Positions 47,013 through 57,430 of a stretch of DNA of 64,000 nt are shown here, piece by piece. Numbering within the stretch: position 1 is the stretch's first letter; each line of letters begins with the position of its first letter. The stretch lies in assembly GCA_036245805.1 (NCBI GenBank), contig BTRK01000002.1, positions 3,902,689 through 3,966,688 of the forward strand. Reading direction: 5' to 3'. The notes under the pieces were generated by a model. That model was not told the origin of the DNA. It saw only the letters and a program-made list of their open reading frames with translations, and made no database searches. Position numbers and translations under genes: made by a program. This stretch comes from Pristionchus mayeri. Taxonomy: Eukaryota; Nematoda; Chromadorea; Rhabditida; Neodiplogasteridae.

Positions 47013-47641
47013 CTACAGGCAGGGATAATACTCCTTGAGCGACAACGATCTATTAGGAATCTCGTCATCTTTGATAACGCTGTAGACAACCTCGTCGTAG
47101 ACGAAGGGGAGAATTTTGAAGAGCAGAGAACCCGCTAAAAATGAGGAAGCCAACATACAATCAGATTTATATGAAAAATTAAAATAAAGGTAAACGAACC
47201 ATTGTTCGCAATTTCCCCAATGATCCAAATGGCATCTCCCTTCTCCAAAGTCAGCTCGATTTAATTCGAGATCGCATCTCCTTGAACGCGGAGTCTGGAG
47301 GAAAGTGGAGAACCCGTTAGGTCCACCACATATGCCGTTCCATGGCGGAAGCAAGTGAGCAACCGGGCATGAAGAACTGAAAAAAATCAATTAATTAGAG
47401 CTGTTATTCTCCAGTAAATAGAAAGTACTCAGCTGCTTACCGATAGGTGTGCCTGAAGGAATAGTCTGTACGTTGGAGACATGTTCAACATAGATGTACC
47501 CGCTTCTGACGAGACGACGAATCAGTCTTCGAACATAAATTAAGTAAGACTCATGAAAGCTTATGGAACTAACGTTTCATATTCGGAATTGTCCTGTGTA
47601 CGTCGCCCAAATTCGTTGAGTGCTTGATCAATGGTGTCCAT
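47013..47641 (-). pseudogene. OB-like array paralog i, with an in-frame stop
   Basis: It has the four-exon plan of the array. Exon 1: MDTIDQALNEFGRRTQDNSE (start 47641, preceded by CGGGTTCAAG). Exon 2: LIRRLVRSGYIYVEHVSN. Exon 3: LHARLLTCFRHGTAYVVD, LTGSPLSSRLRVQGDAISN, a TAA, then LTLEKGDAIWIIGEIA. Exon 4: SLLFKILPFVYDEVVYSVIK, ending PCL at stop 47013-47015. The TAA near 47262 interrupts the predicted beta-barrel, so this copy is probably broken unless the base is polymorphic. Confidence 0.6.
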
Positions 47642-47689
47642 CTTGAACCCGAGTAATACCTGTAGCACTGTAATTAAATATTTATAATT

Positions 47690-48003
47690 ACCCAAATACA
47701 ATGATAGCTGCCATGCCAGAGATGAACGGGAGAAGAAGACGGCAATGGAGCACTAAAACAAGAGAGAGCTAAATAAGATAAATCCGATGTGACATACCAG
47801 CAGGTTGTCCAGCAGGATAGTACATCAATTTGGAAACTTTATCAACATAGATGAACCCGTTGATACTCAAATGACGAAGCAACCTAAAGAATGTTCGTAG
47901 AGATATTGTACCAAGGAACAAATAACTGGACTGGCCTTTCACTGGCCGACATTTCCTCCCTGCGTCGACGGAATTCTTGGAGATCGTTAATAATGGATTC
48001 CAT
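47690..48003 (-). pseudogene. OB-like array paralog h, truncated in exon 3
   Basis: Exon 1 (MESIINDLQEFRRRREEMSA, start 48003) and exon 2 (LLRHLSINGFIYVDKVSK) are normal. The exon 1 donor is GC instead of GT. Exon 3 reads LHCRLLLPFISGMAAIIVF and then joins the upstream spacer of paralog i, losing the SRL...GDAVW half and exon 4. A deletion between two paralogs explains this. Confidence 0.6.
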
Positions 48004-48410
48004 AGCTCAACCCTGATCGTCTTGCTCGGCATTAACAAAATGATTTTCAGAAAGGCACCAACTAACCCCTAATCAGAAAAATATACTTCTCAATACAACC
48101 CATCTCTATTTGAAAAGATATACGAACTCGCAATTGTATAGAAACAATAATAAAAGACAACGAGAACAAAGTCGAATAACGAACAGTCTTTATTGTAATT
48201 GTAGAAAACAAAAAAAGGTTAGAATGAACCCGGTGAATCGGGGTTTAAAAGTTGTGAGTTAAACTTCTAAATATAAGACTAATAAAAACAACAGAGGTAC
48301 CGGAAATCTTAACTTCTAAAGATTAGTTTGCAGCTTTACAAGACTGAAAACTACAACAGCGTAAATCAGAACGAACAATGTTTACATATGTACAGTGACG
48401 GAAATCCGCC

Positions 48411-49498
48411 TCAGATCGGTTTGAACCATCGAGAGGAGTTCCAGTGGACGGTTACATCCTTGTAGTCTCTCCTGATCCCGAAGCATTGCAGATGGCAGTC
48501 GCCGTCTGCAATGTTATAAAATCAAAATACATCAAAGCAACACGAAAAGCAAGATTTTTTTGGCAAAGTTTGTATTATGATAATACTAAAATATTTACGA
48601 GGAAAAAAGGATCTCTAACCTTCATTGAGGAACCCGACAAGGAACCAGGCGGCGTCTCCCTTCGCCAGCCCATCAGCGTCCTCTCCGAGAACCCGATCGA
48701 TTCGAATCGATCGACGACCATGAGTACTCGAGAAGATATATCTGCTTCTCGTGTAGTCCACAATAGTGGCAGTACCGTTGACCACGTCACTATGCAGGTG
48801 AGCGTGATAGACTGCAAGACATAACGCTCATTTCATTTTGCACATTAAATTAAACCCACGGACCATAATACATCATAAGATATACGCATCGTGTAAATTT
48901 GGAGTTATTACATAATTTACGTAACAATTCAGAAAACAATAATCCCAATTTTTAGTTAAAAGAAAACATTATGACCAACCGAAAACGGAGCCGTGATGGA
49001 AAGACGAGAGCCTATCCAGAGAATTGAGGAAGGTTGGGTACCCGTTGAAGAGCCTGTATCCGGCACCGACCTAAACCCAAAGCATCATAAAATAACTAAA
49101 AATTAAAAATAAAAGTAAAAATAAAAAGCCTAATTATTGAATAAAGGCTCATTACCTCTTCGTAGATCCAGCCAAATTTTCCGTCCATGTAACCGTGAAC
49201 GATGCTCCCGAACAACTTCTCATTGGGGACAGTGGGACCCTAAAAAAAACATGAAACAACATTCGAATAAGAGTTTTAAAAACCTTGGAAACAGTGGCTA
49301 TTCCGTTCCTTCCCTTCCAAAGTCGTTCCTGTTCCTTCTTAACCAGGAGAAAGTCGGAGAACTCAGTAACGTCTCTGATGGAATTGAACCCGCTGACAAA
49401 AGAATGACTTAGACGCACACTCGGTAAAAAAGAACTTACAGGTTGTTCGCAGCAACATCCATCGCCAGTTTCCATTGAGGATCCCGATAAAAGGCCAT
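48411..49498 (-). CDS. 209-aa OB-fold-like protein, six exons, first gene after a duplicated leader
   Basis: Exons 49440-49498, 49284-49392, 49156-49239, 48980-49070, 48620-48811 and 48411-48505 close to 630 nt in one frame. The N-terminus is MAFYRDPQWKLAMDVAANNL; exon 2 is helical (VTEFSDFLLVKKEQERLWKG). Residues 60-120 carry LFGSIVHGYMDGKFGWIYEE. Residues 120-205 hold the array's domain: VYHAHLHSDVVNGTATIVDY, RSIRIDRVLGEDADGLAKGD, AAWFLVGFLNEDGDCHLQCF. The GxVxxHxxxxNGxAxIVD...LxxGDxxWxxGxxx pattern fits an OB-fold barrel. Exon 2 begins with CGGGTTC right at the acceptor. The gene is intact. A nucleic-acid-binding role is inferred from the fold pattern, not shown. Confidence 0.65.
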
Positions 49499-49945
49499 TG
49501 TTGCCGAAAGTACCCTAAGGCTGCAATGGAAAAGGATAATTTGACAAGAAAAACACACTGGCCTACGGAAATATCGGCAAAATAAACTCCATTCCTATCG
49601 CACACATCACGCATAAGCACGATTGAAGCGAAACCTATTTTGAGAAAGAAAACGCTAAAGAAATCGATAAAAAACGCGCAAAACGGCAAGGAAATTTTAG
49701 GGAAAAAGTCGTCGCTTTCCACTGGCTCGCTCCCAACTACTGTACTATCAGGCTATTCCGCGCAGGTACCAACCGATGGCGGGAATTTTGAATTTTGAAA
49801 TTAATTGATTTTTATTGTTTTTTAAAATTATTTTTTGTTTATAAAATTACCAAAAAAAATAATTAAAATGAATAAATTAAAAATAGAGAAATGCAAGCAG
49901 AAAAAAATTCACTAATGCGTAAAGAAGGCCCTGGCACAAAAAAGA
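49470..49945 (-). promoter_or_regulatory. leader/promoter-like block, copy 1
   Basis: The sequence from the start of the 209-aa gene back to about 49945 is repeated at 56975-57430 (tcgctttccactggctcgct, gtaccaaccgatgg, gaattttgaattttgaaatt, ggcctacggaaatatcggca). Both copies precede a run of minus-strand array genes, which suggests the 5' end of a transcription unit. The block also includes a frame MRDVCDRNGVYFADISVGQ that differs little between the copies. Confidence 0.55.
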
Positions 49946-50159
49946 TGAGTAGGAAATAAGACAAAATCCAGCCCCACTATTCGATCATGCAACCGACATA
50001 AATATGAAAATCACTTTATTGTCAAAACAACATCGCATAACACATAACAACAACAACGTAAAAACATAGATGATACAAATGGAACCCGAAGGCCTTGTAA
50101 CTCCAAACAACAACAAAAATATATGCATTTTTTTGCGAACTCAATGTACCCGACAATCT

Positions 50160-50847
50160 CTAAATGGACGAATAACAGCGAGTTGCAAGCAACTCGATAG
50201 GGTCAAAAGAGTCGTCCACCACAATAGTGTAGAGGGTCTCGTTGTGGAGAAACGGCTTGACTGCGAGTGTGAGAGAACCCGCTGAAAGAGACAATCAGCA
50301 TTCGAGACATACGAATATTGTTAAAATTGCAAACTTACATCTCTCTGCAACGGTTTGTCCGAGTATCCACACTGCAGCTCCCTTCTCCAAGTGCAACGAA
50401 TCGATTATCTCATCGCCGCTTACAATCACTTTCAAGGAGTATGACGTACCCGTGAGGTCAACCGCATACCCAACGCCTTCTCGGAAGGTGGAGAGCACGC
50501 GCCCGTGAAGGGCTGAACATTTTCATTATAACATGGCAAACGTAGTTTACTTTTGCTAAGAGGAAATCGAAGTAGAATTATAATAAAGTACTTACCAAAA
50601 CGTGTACCCGGTAGAAAGTTCTTCATGTAAGAAACCCTGTCGGTGAAAATGAACCCGTTCTTCTCGAGAGTACGGATCAGCCTGAAAGAAGGCATCATTG
50701 GTTAAGACCACAAACATTTCATCAACGAACCAACTCACAAAATATAAGAATAGCAATAAAAGGTAACAATTCAGCTCACTTTTCGTTTTCCGATTTATCC
50801 TGCTGCCGTTCGGCGAACTCGTTGAGAGCCATAGTCACCATGTACAT
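50160..50847 (-). CDS. OB-like array paralog g
   Basis: Four exons: MYMVTMALNEFAERQQDKSE (start 50847, aligned with the other paralogs to the EF position); LIRTLEKNGFIFTDRVSYM; LHGRVLSTFREGVGYAVDLT, VIVSGDEIIDSLHLEKGAAV, WILGQ; and SLTLAVKPFLHNETLYTIVV, ending CYSSI at stop 50160-50162. No lesion was noticed. The last exon starts with CGGGTTC, and another copy follows the stop at once. Confidence 0.6.
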
Positions 50848-51397
50848 GACGCGCGAGGAACCCGACAAGAACTCGATCGAACCCGAAGAGGACATGAAAT
50901 TATATTTTTATGAGTGGCTGAACGGGTTCAATTAAAGAAAATGATATCTCCAAAAACATAGGAAGATAGAAAAAACCATTCCTAACCTGAACATCAAAAC
51001 CACAGTACACACAACTTCGAATACTACCGTATAGTCGAATCACAAAAATGATTTTCTCGTACAATAAAATAGAAAACGTAAAGAAAGCGAGCAAAATTAT
51101 GAAAATGAAATTGAGAACAGAGAATAAAAATGAGAAAATCTGTATAGAATGATGAAAGATAGAAGAGAAGGATTGAAGGACCAATTTAATCGACAACCCC
51201 ACGTAATCATGTAAATCTTCTTTATCGTAAATTTGAGAAAAAATTACAATGTACCCGAAACAAAGGGTTAGGGTTAGAACAATGCAGTTTAGTAAAAAGG
51301 ATTGGAATTGTGCACACAACAGAAAATAGGAAAATTAGTCTTCTAACGGTTAACTCCTAAAAATGAAATATATGTACAAAGTTGAACCCGATAGCAT

Positions 51398-51987
51398 TTA
51401 AATACATGCATAATAGTTAATTGGGAGCAACGCTCTATACGCCATTTCATCATCTCTGACAACAGTGTAAGCAGTCTGACCGTACTGGAAAGGGTGGAGT
51501 TTGAAGAGCAGCGCACCCGCTGAAAATGTTAAAATAGAACCGATTCTTATAAAATCGAACTTACTATTCATATTGCCTGCGATCTCTCCGATCACCCAGA
51601 TCCCACCCTCAGCGCCAGATCATCGATAGTCTCATCATCTCCTTGCACAAAGAGTCTCGATGAGAATGAGGAACCCGAAAGGTCCACAACATAAGCCATC
51701 CCATGACGAAAATGATTGAGCAACCGGACATGAAGAACTGAAACCAACAATGGATATAAAACAAGATACTTCAAAAATACTTACCGATAAGTGTACCCGC
51801 AGGATAATTCTTAACGTCGTCCACCTGGTCGATGTAAATGAACCGGAAAAGGAGATAGCGATTAGATCAACGAACACTCATATCATCGAAAATTAATAAA
51901 TTGATATGGTTCAACTTACCTTTCATTCGCAGGATTAGCCTGTGTACGAAAAAGAAATTCGTAGAACGTCCGATTGACAGAATTCAT
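51398..51987 (-). pseudogene. OB-like array paralog f, 7-base deletion
   Basis: Exon 1 is MNSVNRTFYEFLFRTQANPA (start 51987), exon 2 has RFIYIDQVDDVKNYPAGTL, and exon 3 has RLLNHFRHGMAYVVDLSGSS. Where the paralogs read VGDAVWMIGE, this copy reads GTGGGATCTGGGTGATCGG, which lacks 7 bases and shifts the frame into a TGA. The last exon (ALLFKLHPFQYGQTAYTVVR, stop 51398-51400) continues in the expected frame beyond the lesion. Confidence 0.65.
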
Positions 51988-52388
51988 GCTGAACCCGAGC
52001 AATGGGACTGTAATTATATATTGATTACGCCCGTGAAAAGTTTCCATTGAAATAAACCCGCAGCAAAACACCTTAATACCACCTTGTCTTACCCGTGAAA
52101 CCTCCAGCCTGTTTCAAAAATACCGTAATGTAGTCTGTTGTTTAAACAAGTAAGCGAGCAAGCTCGTCTTGAATAGAAACAATTCCAAGGAAATCAACCA
52201 CGTGGAAATTTAACCTTCTTTGTTGAACATCAATGTGAAAACAAAACCACAAAAAACAAGAAAGAACTTGAAAACCGAAGGCGGTCTATTGTTACATTGT
52301 AAGAAAATGGACCTATAATTTGTACCCGAACGCATCTAAATGTAAGAACAGTTAGTCATGTGGAACAGTTTTATGTACCCGATAGCAT

Positions 52389-53009
52389 TTAAATGGGAAT
52401 ATAGTCAGCTATGTAGGACAATTGAATCACACTGGGAACCACAACATCATCTTTAATAACCGTGTATGATTTGAATTCGTAGTTGAAGATACGAACATTG
52501 AAGTATCGAGCACCCGCTCAAATGTAACATTATGAAACAACCATTACCACCAAACAAACTAACTGCGTTCATTAACGGCATTTCTCCAATAATCCATACA
52601 GCATCTCCCTTCTCCAAGTTCAAATTGTCAATCAGCACGTTCCCTCTAACAAGAACTCTTGAAGATTGCTTTGTCCCCGCCAAGTCGACAACGGATGCCG
52701 TGCCTACGACGAATGGAACCAGAAGACGGCATTGAAGAACTTAAAAAAATAGAAAACGAATAGAAATTTTACATGAATAGGTAAGTAAGAAATAGGTACC
52801 AATAGGAGTCCCAGTAGGATAGATCATCAAATTAGACGCAACATCGACATAGATGAACCCGTCCCTGTTGAGAGAACGAAGCATTCTGAAAAGATGTGGT
52901 AAAAAGAGAGTCTGTAACAATAAGAAAATTAATGAACTTACTTCTCACTGGCAGTATCCTCGTTCCCACGCCGATGAAATTCTTTGAGTACCCGAGCAAC
53001 AGAATCCAT
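52389..53009 (-). CDS. OB-like array paralog e
   Basis: The exons encode MDSVARVLKEFHRRGNEDTA (start 53009, preceded by CGGGTACAACA), MLRSLNRDGFIYVDVASNLM, CRLLVPFVVGTASVVDLAGT with LNLEKGDAVWIIGEM, and YFNVRIFNYEFKSYTVIKDD, ending YIPI at 52389-52391. The donor after exon 3 (gttagt) is out of phase with the usual acceptor, so either a different site is used or the copy is damaged. Confidence 0.55.
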
Positions 53010-53274
53010 TGTTGTACCCGCGGACCACCTGTAATACTGTTTTGCTATTACAAAATGATAGACTGACCCAGCATAAATACTGGCAGAAAATAATTTAAAC
53101 AGGTAAGCAAGCAAGCTCGCACTTGAACAGAAACAGGATAAGGTAAACCAGCCTCATGAAAAAATTATCCTTTTTTATTAAACATCAGCATAAGAACAAG
53201 AAAACGCGAATTTTGGATTAAAATATGAAATAACATCGCAACAAATGCAAGCCAATCGATGGAAATATACTGCA

Positions 53275-53897
53275 TTAAATACGGGGATAGTTTCTCATAT
53301 CTAATAATTCGACTATTCTGGGAACGGCAGTCTCATCTTTGATAACGGTATATGCGCTGCCGTCGTAGTCGAAAGAGCAAATATTGAAAACCAATGTACC
53401 CGCTAAAATGGAGAAAATAAGAATAGATCGACATTTCGTGAGATTGTTTTAAACAAAATACACTTACTGGGTAAATGGACAGCCATTCGTCCAAGCATCC
53501 AAACGGCGGCACCCTTCTCCACCTTCAGATCGTCGATCACCTGGTCACCTTTGACGAGCAGTCTTGATGAACCCGATGTTCCCGACAGATCAATTACAGA
53601 CGACCTGCCACACAGGAACGGGAACAGGAGACGACCGTGAACAGCTGAAAAAATGGGCAATGAAAGGAACTTAAAACAAAAAACGTACCGATATTCATTC
53701 CAATAGGATACGTCCTAACTTTGGAGACCTCTTCGATATAGATGAACCCGTTAGAGGTTAGATGACGAAGCAGCCTGAACACATTCGTAAGGAAAGTCGA
53801 AAGTAGTAGTACACAGGAAATGATATCATTTCTCGCTCACACTATCCTTCTTCTTGCGTCGACAAAATTCTTCCAGATCGCGTACAATTGAATCCAT
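53275..53897 (-). CDS. OB-like array paralog d
   Basis: The exons encode MDSIVRDLEEFCRRKKKDS (start 53897), LLRHLTSNGFIYIEEVSKV, LLFPFLCGRSSVIDLSGTSG with DDLKVEKGAAVWMLGRM, and LVFNICSFDYDGSAYTVIKD, ending YPRI at 53275-53277. The donor position used by the paralogs has AT instead of GT; an upstream gtgagc would shift the frame. Function is therefore uncertain. Confidence 0.55.
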
Positions 53898-54180
53898 TCT
53901 TGTACCCGACCTGTAAACCGCACACACTATGAAATGAAAATGTATTTTCTAAAATCATATTATAGCAAACGGCATATACGCGAAGCATTCGCACTTGAAT
54001 AAATACAAGATCCAATAAGTCAGTCGCATGCGTAAAAAATCTTCTTTATCGTCAGCTTGAAAAAACAGCTGTATGAACAAAACACGAGAAATAAAGTCGT
54101 AAACAGAATTAGATCTAACAAAAGAGTTATCTGGAACGAGTTAACACAAAACGCTATGTACAAATTGAACCCGAAATGTT

Positions 54181-54809
54181 CTAAACAGAAGCATACTTTT
54201 GAAATGCAAGCATTGCATGCGGAGGGGCGTTTTCATCTTTGACGACAGTATAAGTATTCCCATCGTAGAAGAATTGAACCCGGAAGAAGAACGAGCTTGC
54301 TGAACAGAAAAGAATATAATAATATAGGAAAAGGGGAACACAACTTTTAACGTGGAACTCACAGTATCCATTGAGCGCTTTTTCACCCAAAATCCAAACA
54401 GCGTCGCCCTTCGCCAAATTCAAATTGTCCAAATCTTTATCGCCTTTGACAAAGATTTTCGATGGACGGTATGTACCCGACTCATCCGCCGCGTAGGCCG
54501 TACCATTGTTAAAGCAAGTCAGAAGACGACCATGCAGGACTAAACATTTCAAAAATTAAATTATAAATAAGAAGCGCACTTACCAATAAGACTTTCGACC
54601 GGGTAATTTTTTACTTTTCCCACATTGTCTACACAGATGTACCCGCGCTCCTGGAGGTTCCGAAAGAACCTGCAACCGTAGAGAACAAAAAATGTCCATT
54701 GAAATAAAATCCACAACAATATGCAATGAGATTGGACTTACTTCTCGGACTCTGACTCCTCTTTATTGCGCCTACGAAATTCATAGAGAACACCCAAAAA
54801 TGAATTCAT
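54181..54809 (-). CDS. OB-like array paralog c
   Basis: Four clean exons: MNSFLGVLYEFRRRNKEESE (start 54809); FFRNLQERGYICVDNVGKV; LHGRLLTCFNNGTAYAADES, KIFVKGDKDLDNLNLAKGDA, VWILGEKAL; FFFRVQFFYDGNTYTVVKDE, ending QKYASV at stop 54181-54183. Phases agree (2, 1, 1). About 155 residues, no signal peptide or membrane span. It has the same domain as the rest of the array. Confidence 0.65.
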
Positions 54810-55143
54810 TCTTGTTCCCGCTCTCGCAAAATAACCCTGGAAATTAATAGCACTTCATCCAAACCACAGCCCATATATTCATACATTAATATGCGAAGGA
54901 CTCGCCCTTGAACAGAAACAAGATTCACAAGAAAAATACATGAAAATTTTAATCTTCTTTATCATCGATATCAGAAATATTAACAATGTACCCGAAAGCA
55001 GTAAATATAAAAAATGTGAGTATCTTCGAAAATAAGTAGCTCGACAATTAGTATCGATCAGTGCCTTCTAAAACGACCAAGTCACTTATAAATGTTAGCT
55101 TCCAAGAACGGAATAAACGCTACTACTACTAAACTGAAGGCAA

Positions 55144-55841
55144 CTAAATACACGCGTAATGACTATTTGGGAGCAACGACATATGAGGGACGTCATCGTC
55201 TTTGACAACGGTATAACCGCCATTACCATACAGAAAGGGTTGAAGTTTGAAGAATAGTGATCCCGCTAAAAATGTACAAACCGATCGAATGATTCTCATA
55301 AACCCGAACTTACTAATAAGATTGCCTGCAACTTCCCCGATCATCCACACAGCATCTCCCACCTCCAGGAACAGATCATCAATCTCCTCTTTCCCTTGGA
55401 CAAAGAGTCTCGATGATAGCGATGAACCCGAAAGGTCAACGACATAAGCCATCCCACACCAGAAAGAAGCAACCAAACGGACATGCAGTGCTGAAACAAT
55501 AAGATGATAGAAATCGAAGCTCCACGATTTATACGAATGGATTTATATGCAAATTAGTATTAGTACAGAAGTACACACCGATGAGTGTACCCGCGGGATA
55601 ACTCTTAACGTCATCGACCTTGTCGATGTAGATGAAATCATTGTCGTTAAGATAGCGAATGAACCTGAAAAAAAGATAAATTAAGAACTTTTTAAGACCA
55701 GAAAAAATAGGCCGAAAAAAATAAGCACAATAGAGAATTTAGATCAATAAACAAATCGTACTTTTCATATGCCGAGCTATCCTGTGTACGACGAAGAAAT
55801 TCGTTAAATGCACGATTGACAGAACGTTCAGAAGAATCCAT
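55144..55841 (-). CDS. OB-like array paralog b (best-preserved example)
   Basis: Exons 55762-55841, 55579-55664, 55314-55490 and 55144-55265 give a 154-aa protein. Residues 1-27 form a charged helix (MDSSERSVNRAFNEFLRRTQ). Then come FIRYLNDNDFIYIDKVDDVK and SYPAGTLIG. The core is LHVRLVASFWCGMAYVVDLS, SRLFVQGKEEIDDLFLEVGD, AVWMIGEVAGN. The last part is SLFFKLQPFLYGNGGYTVVK plus a short tail. The core strand pattern (xVRLVxxxxxGxAYVVDxSGS...RLxV...LxLxxGDAVWxIGEV) resembles small OB-folds such as RPA2 and Stn1; the assignment is inference. CGGGTTC or a one-base variant is found just before the ATG, in exon 3 and at the start of exon 4. Confidence 0.65.
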
Positions 55842-55954
55842 ATCGAACCCGAGCAAAACAGATGAACCCGACAAAGAACTGCAATTGACCATTACCCATG
55901 AGAAATCCAACCGATAAGCCAACCAACCAACTAACCAACCAACTAACCGATAAC

Positions 55955-56000
55955 TGATAAGCGAAGAGCTCGCTTTTGAAAGAAAACAAATTCGATAAAC
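55955..56000 (-). promoter_or_regulatory. conserved intercistronic block (one of about six)
   Basis: A block with plus-strand consensus aagcgarcragctcgcacttgaayagaaacaa (14-18 matched bases per copy) recurs between array genes near 48122, 52152, 53102, 53980, 54890 and 55955. It lies 40-70 bp past the processing signal (gataaa or aataaa on the minus strand) of one gene and about 100-170 bp before the next ATG. That is where nematode operons carry U-rich signals for SL2-type trans-splicing. The role is inference. Confidence 0.45.
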
Positions 56001-56400
56001 AATCAAAAAAGGCAAACTGGAATATAAACCTTCTTCCTTTATCATTAAAATTAGATAGAATGCGAGAACATTTCGAATATTACAAGGACATCAATAACTG
56101 GAACAAAGGGATAGTAAGCTATTTTACGAGGAAGAATTTAACTTAAAGGAAAATCTTCGAACAAAGAAACATAACGAACGCGAGAGCTTCTAATTCAAAG
56201 AAAATGACATAAGGAACCCGAGAGGTTCTACAAAGGGATGGATTAGATACTAATTTTACATTAAAAATACAGGAAAGGTAGCAAAGCAACTTGGAACCCG
56301 AATGAACTAAACGGGTATAGATTGACTAATTACATTTATAATGAACCCGAAAGCTTCTAAAAGAAAACTGGGAATAGTTAAATCGTAGTCTTGATGGTTT

Positions 56401-57120
56401 TCAAATTTGTCTGGGTTGGAGGGTGGGGTAGAGAGCAGGAGCGTACACTTTGACTACTGCCGGGATAATTGTATCGTCCTTGATGACATCGAATTCGTTA
56501 CCATCGTAGCTGAAGCCATTAATCTTAAAGAAGGGTGCCGCGCCACTACCTTCTGCAATGAAAAATACTAACATGATAAATGGTATCGGCGAAAGTCGTT
56601 GAGAGCGACATTAGCCTTGTGCATAATGAAGAAAAACGAAGACCCCGAAATCTGCAATACGAAATATTATTAAACAGAGAAGTTTAGCCAAAATGAAACT
56701 CAATCGATCGATTGATAACCGACGCCTCGGGTTCTCTCGCCTGCACACCACCAGGAACGTGATACTTTCCTAAACGGCATTTAAAAAAACGGAAAAAAAT
56801 CTGTAAGTATGAGACGCTCTTACACGGCAAAAGCAAGAACATTTTGAGGCAATTTAGTTGTTGCTTTTAAAAAAATCGTAAATAAATATAAGAATTAGGA
56901 AAATATAACGTACCGTGGAGGCGAGAGAACCCGTTGGTGGCGTCAATCGCTTATCGAACAATTGTGGAAGAACCCGGGCCAATGAGGATCCCGATAGAAG
57001 GCCGTTGTACGCGAATGTGATAAAATGATAATTTGATAACAAAAACCCACTGGCCTACGGAAAAATCGGCAAAATAAACTCCATTCCTATCGCCAACATC
57101 ACGCATAAGCACGTCGCATA
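56401..57120 (-). CDS. first array gene (a), divergent or damaged
   Basis: The last exon (56401-56552) is clear: PFFKINGFSYDGNEFDVIKD, TIIPAVVKVY and stop 56401-56403, matching the exon 4 pattern of the array. Upstream, a short exon near 56.73 kb (KYHVPGGVQAREPEASVIN) and a segment near 56.9-57.0 kb (LARVLPQLFDKRLTPPTGS) are plausible. The start equivalent to the 209-aa gene is lost (acggcc in place of ATGGCC). MRDVGDRNGVYFADFSVGQ, with ATG near 57110, could start a product. Exon links are not resolved. Confidence 0.35.
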
Positions 57121-57430
57121 AATACGCACGATTGAAGCGAAACCTATTTTGCAAAAGAAAAACGGAAAGCAACCGATAAAAACGCGCAAAACGGCAAGAA
57201 AAATTTAGGAAAAAATAAAGTCGTCGCTTTCCATTGGCTCGCTCCGCGCAGGGTACCAACCGATGGAGGGAATTTTGAATTTTTGAAATTAATTGATTTT
57301 TTATTGATTTTTAAAATTAGTTTTTGCTTATAAAATTACCAAAAAATATAATTAAAATGAATAAATTAAAATAAAATACCTAAATAGAGAAATGGAAGCA
57401 GAAAAATGCACTAATGCGTAAAGAAACTGC
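56975..57430 (-). promoter_or_regulatory. leader/promoter-like block, copy 2
   Basis: This is the counterpart of 49470-49945 at a distance of about 7.5 kb, with substitutions and small indels (for example 20 bp missing after ggctcgctcc). It precedes the furthest upstream genes of the array and is followed, outward, by unrelated GC-rich DNA. It is likely the original 5' end of the array. Confidence 0.5.

Noticed and set aside
32400..57000. CGGGTTC copies as tRNA B-boxes (GGTTCGANNCC)
   Set aside because: The bases after GGTTC are not conserved and no A-box or cloverleaf is present.
32400..57000. CGGGTWC as a codon-usage effect of one protein motif
   Set aside because: Copies fall in different codon phases and in spacers, leaders and post-stop positions.
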